A stretch of DNA of 5,756 nucleotides. It comes from an uncultured Ruminococcus sp. (GTDB taxonomy: Bacteria; Bacillota; Clostridia; Oscillospirales; Ruminococcaceae). Location: NCBI GenBank assembly GCA_937926145.1, contig CALANW010000056.1, positions 1 through 5,756 on the forward strand, written 5' to 3'. A program made the position numbers and the translations under genes. The notes under the pieces are model-generated. The model was not told the origin of the DNA. It did no database searches and saw nothing but the letters and a program-made list of their open reading frames with translations. This document shows, in pieces, positions 5,592 through 5,756 of this stretch; position 1 is the first letter of the stretch, and the number at the start of each line of letters is the position of its first letter.

Positions 5592-5756
5592 ATGGTTGAT
5601 AATGGTAGAAAGCAAATGAAAGTATCCAGGGAAAATGAAGTTATTGATGTTGAAACTCAGGATATACAATTTGAAAATCAAGCGATCAGTTTATTGGATA
5701 AATTAGAGCCTGTTCACATTAAAATAGCATCAAAAATCATAGCTAAGGTAAGGTTC
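5592..5756 (+). CDS. Start of a further operon gene (partial, runs off the window)
   Basis: An ATG at 5592 opens a frame with no stop for 55 codons up to the window edge. An AAGGAG site at 5576-5581 overlaps the preceding stop, 10 bases upstream of the ATG. The visible N-terminus (MVDNGRKQMKVSRENEVIDV...) is hydrophilic and charged, without signal peptide or membrane helix, then becomes mixed helical (ISLLDKLEPVHIKIASKIIA, 32-51). It is the fifth gene of the operon by spacing and strand. The family cannot be judged from this fragment. Confidence 0.75.
   Translation, partial: MVDNGRKQMKVSRENEVIDVETQDIQFENQAISLLDKLEPVHIKIASKIIAKVRF

Overview
The window is AT-rich, with strong AGGAGG-type ribosome binding sites, tightly packed genes and hairpin-plus-T terminators. 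This suggests a low-GC Firmicute, most likely a gut or rumen Clostridium relative such as a Ruminococcus-like lineage. That assignment comes from general style only. The gene content (two replication-initiator-like paralogues, an excisionase-type HTH protein, a small ribbon-helix-helix regulator and a cassette of unknown proteins) looks accessory, as on an integrated element or plasmid, rather than core chromosome.

Left part (1-1345): a 357-aa protein resembling rolling-circle replication initiators is followed after 4 bp by a 57-aa excisionase-type HTH protein. A strong 14-bp hairpin terminator closes this pair. Middle left (1346-2603): a second, diverged 356-aa paralogue of the first protein stands alone and is followed by about 100 bp of non-coding DNA and a bidirectional terminator. 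Middle (2604-2960): a 63-aa ribbon-helix-helix protein is encoded on the minus strand and faces that terminator. Its upstream region holds repeated TGGTAT half-sites and a near-consensus extended -10 promoter firing to the right.

Right part (3013-5756, continuing past the edge): one apparent operon. It encodes a three-helix membrane protein with an internally duplicated cytoplasmic domain and a poly-acidic tail, a single-domain classical AAA ATPase, two small paralogous proteins that share a C-terminal domain but differ at the N-terminus (hydrophobic helix versus basic amphipathic helices), and the start of a further gene. The last four genes are 0 to 14 bp apart, each with its own strong ribosome binding site.

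The simplest reading is that the divergent ribbon-helix-helix protein controls itself and perhaps the operon, and that the operon builds a membrane-associated, ATP-driven machine. The membrane protein would be the anchor, the AAA ATPase the remodeller, and the small paralogues its membrane-binding partners or substrates. I do not recognise this combination as a named system. Its biological purpose (defence, element maintenance, conjugation or cell-envelope work) cannot be decided from the sequence.
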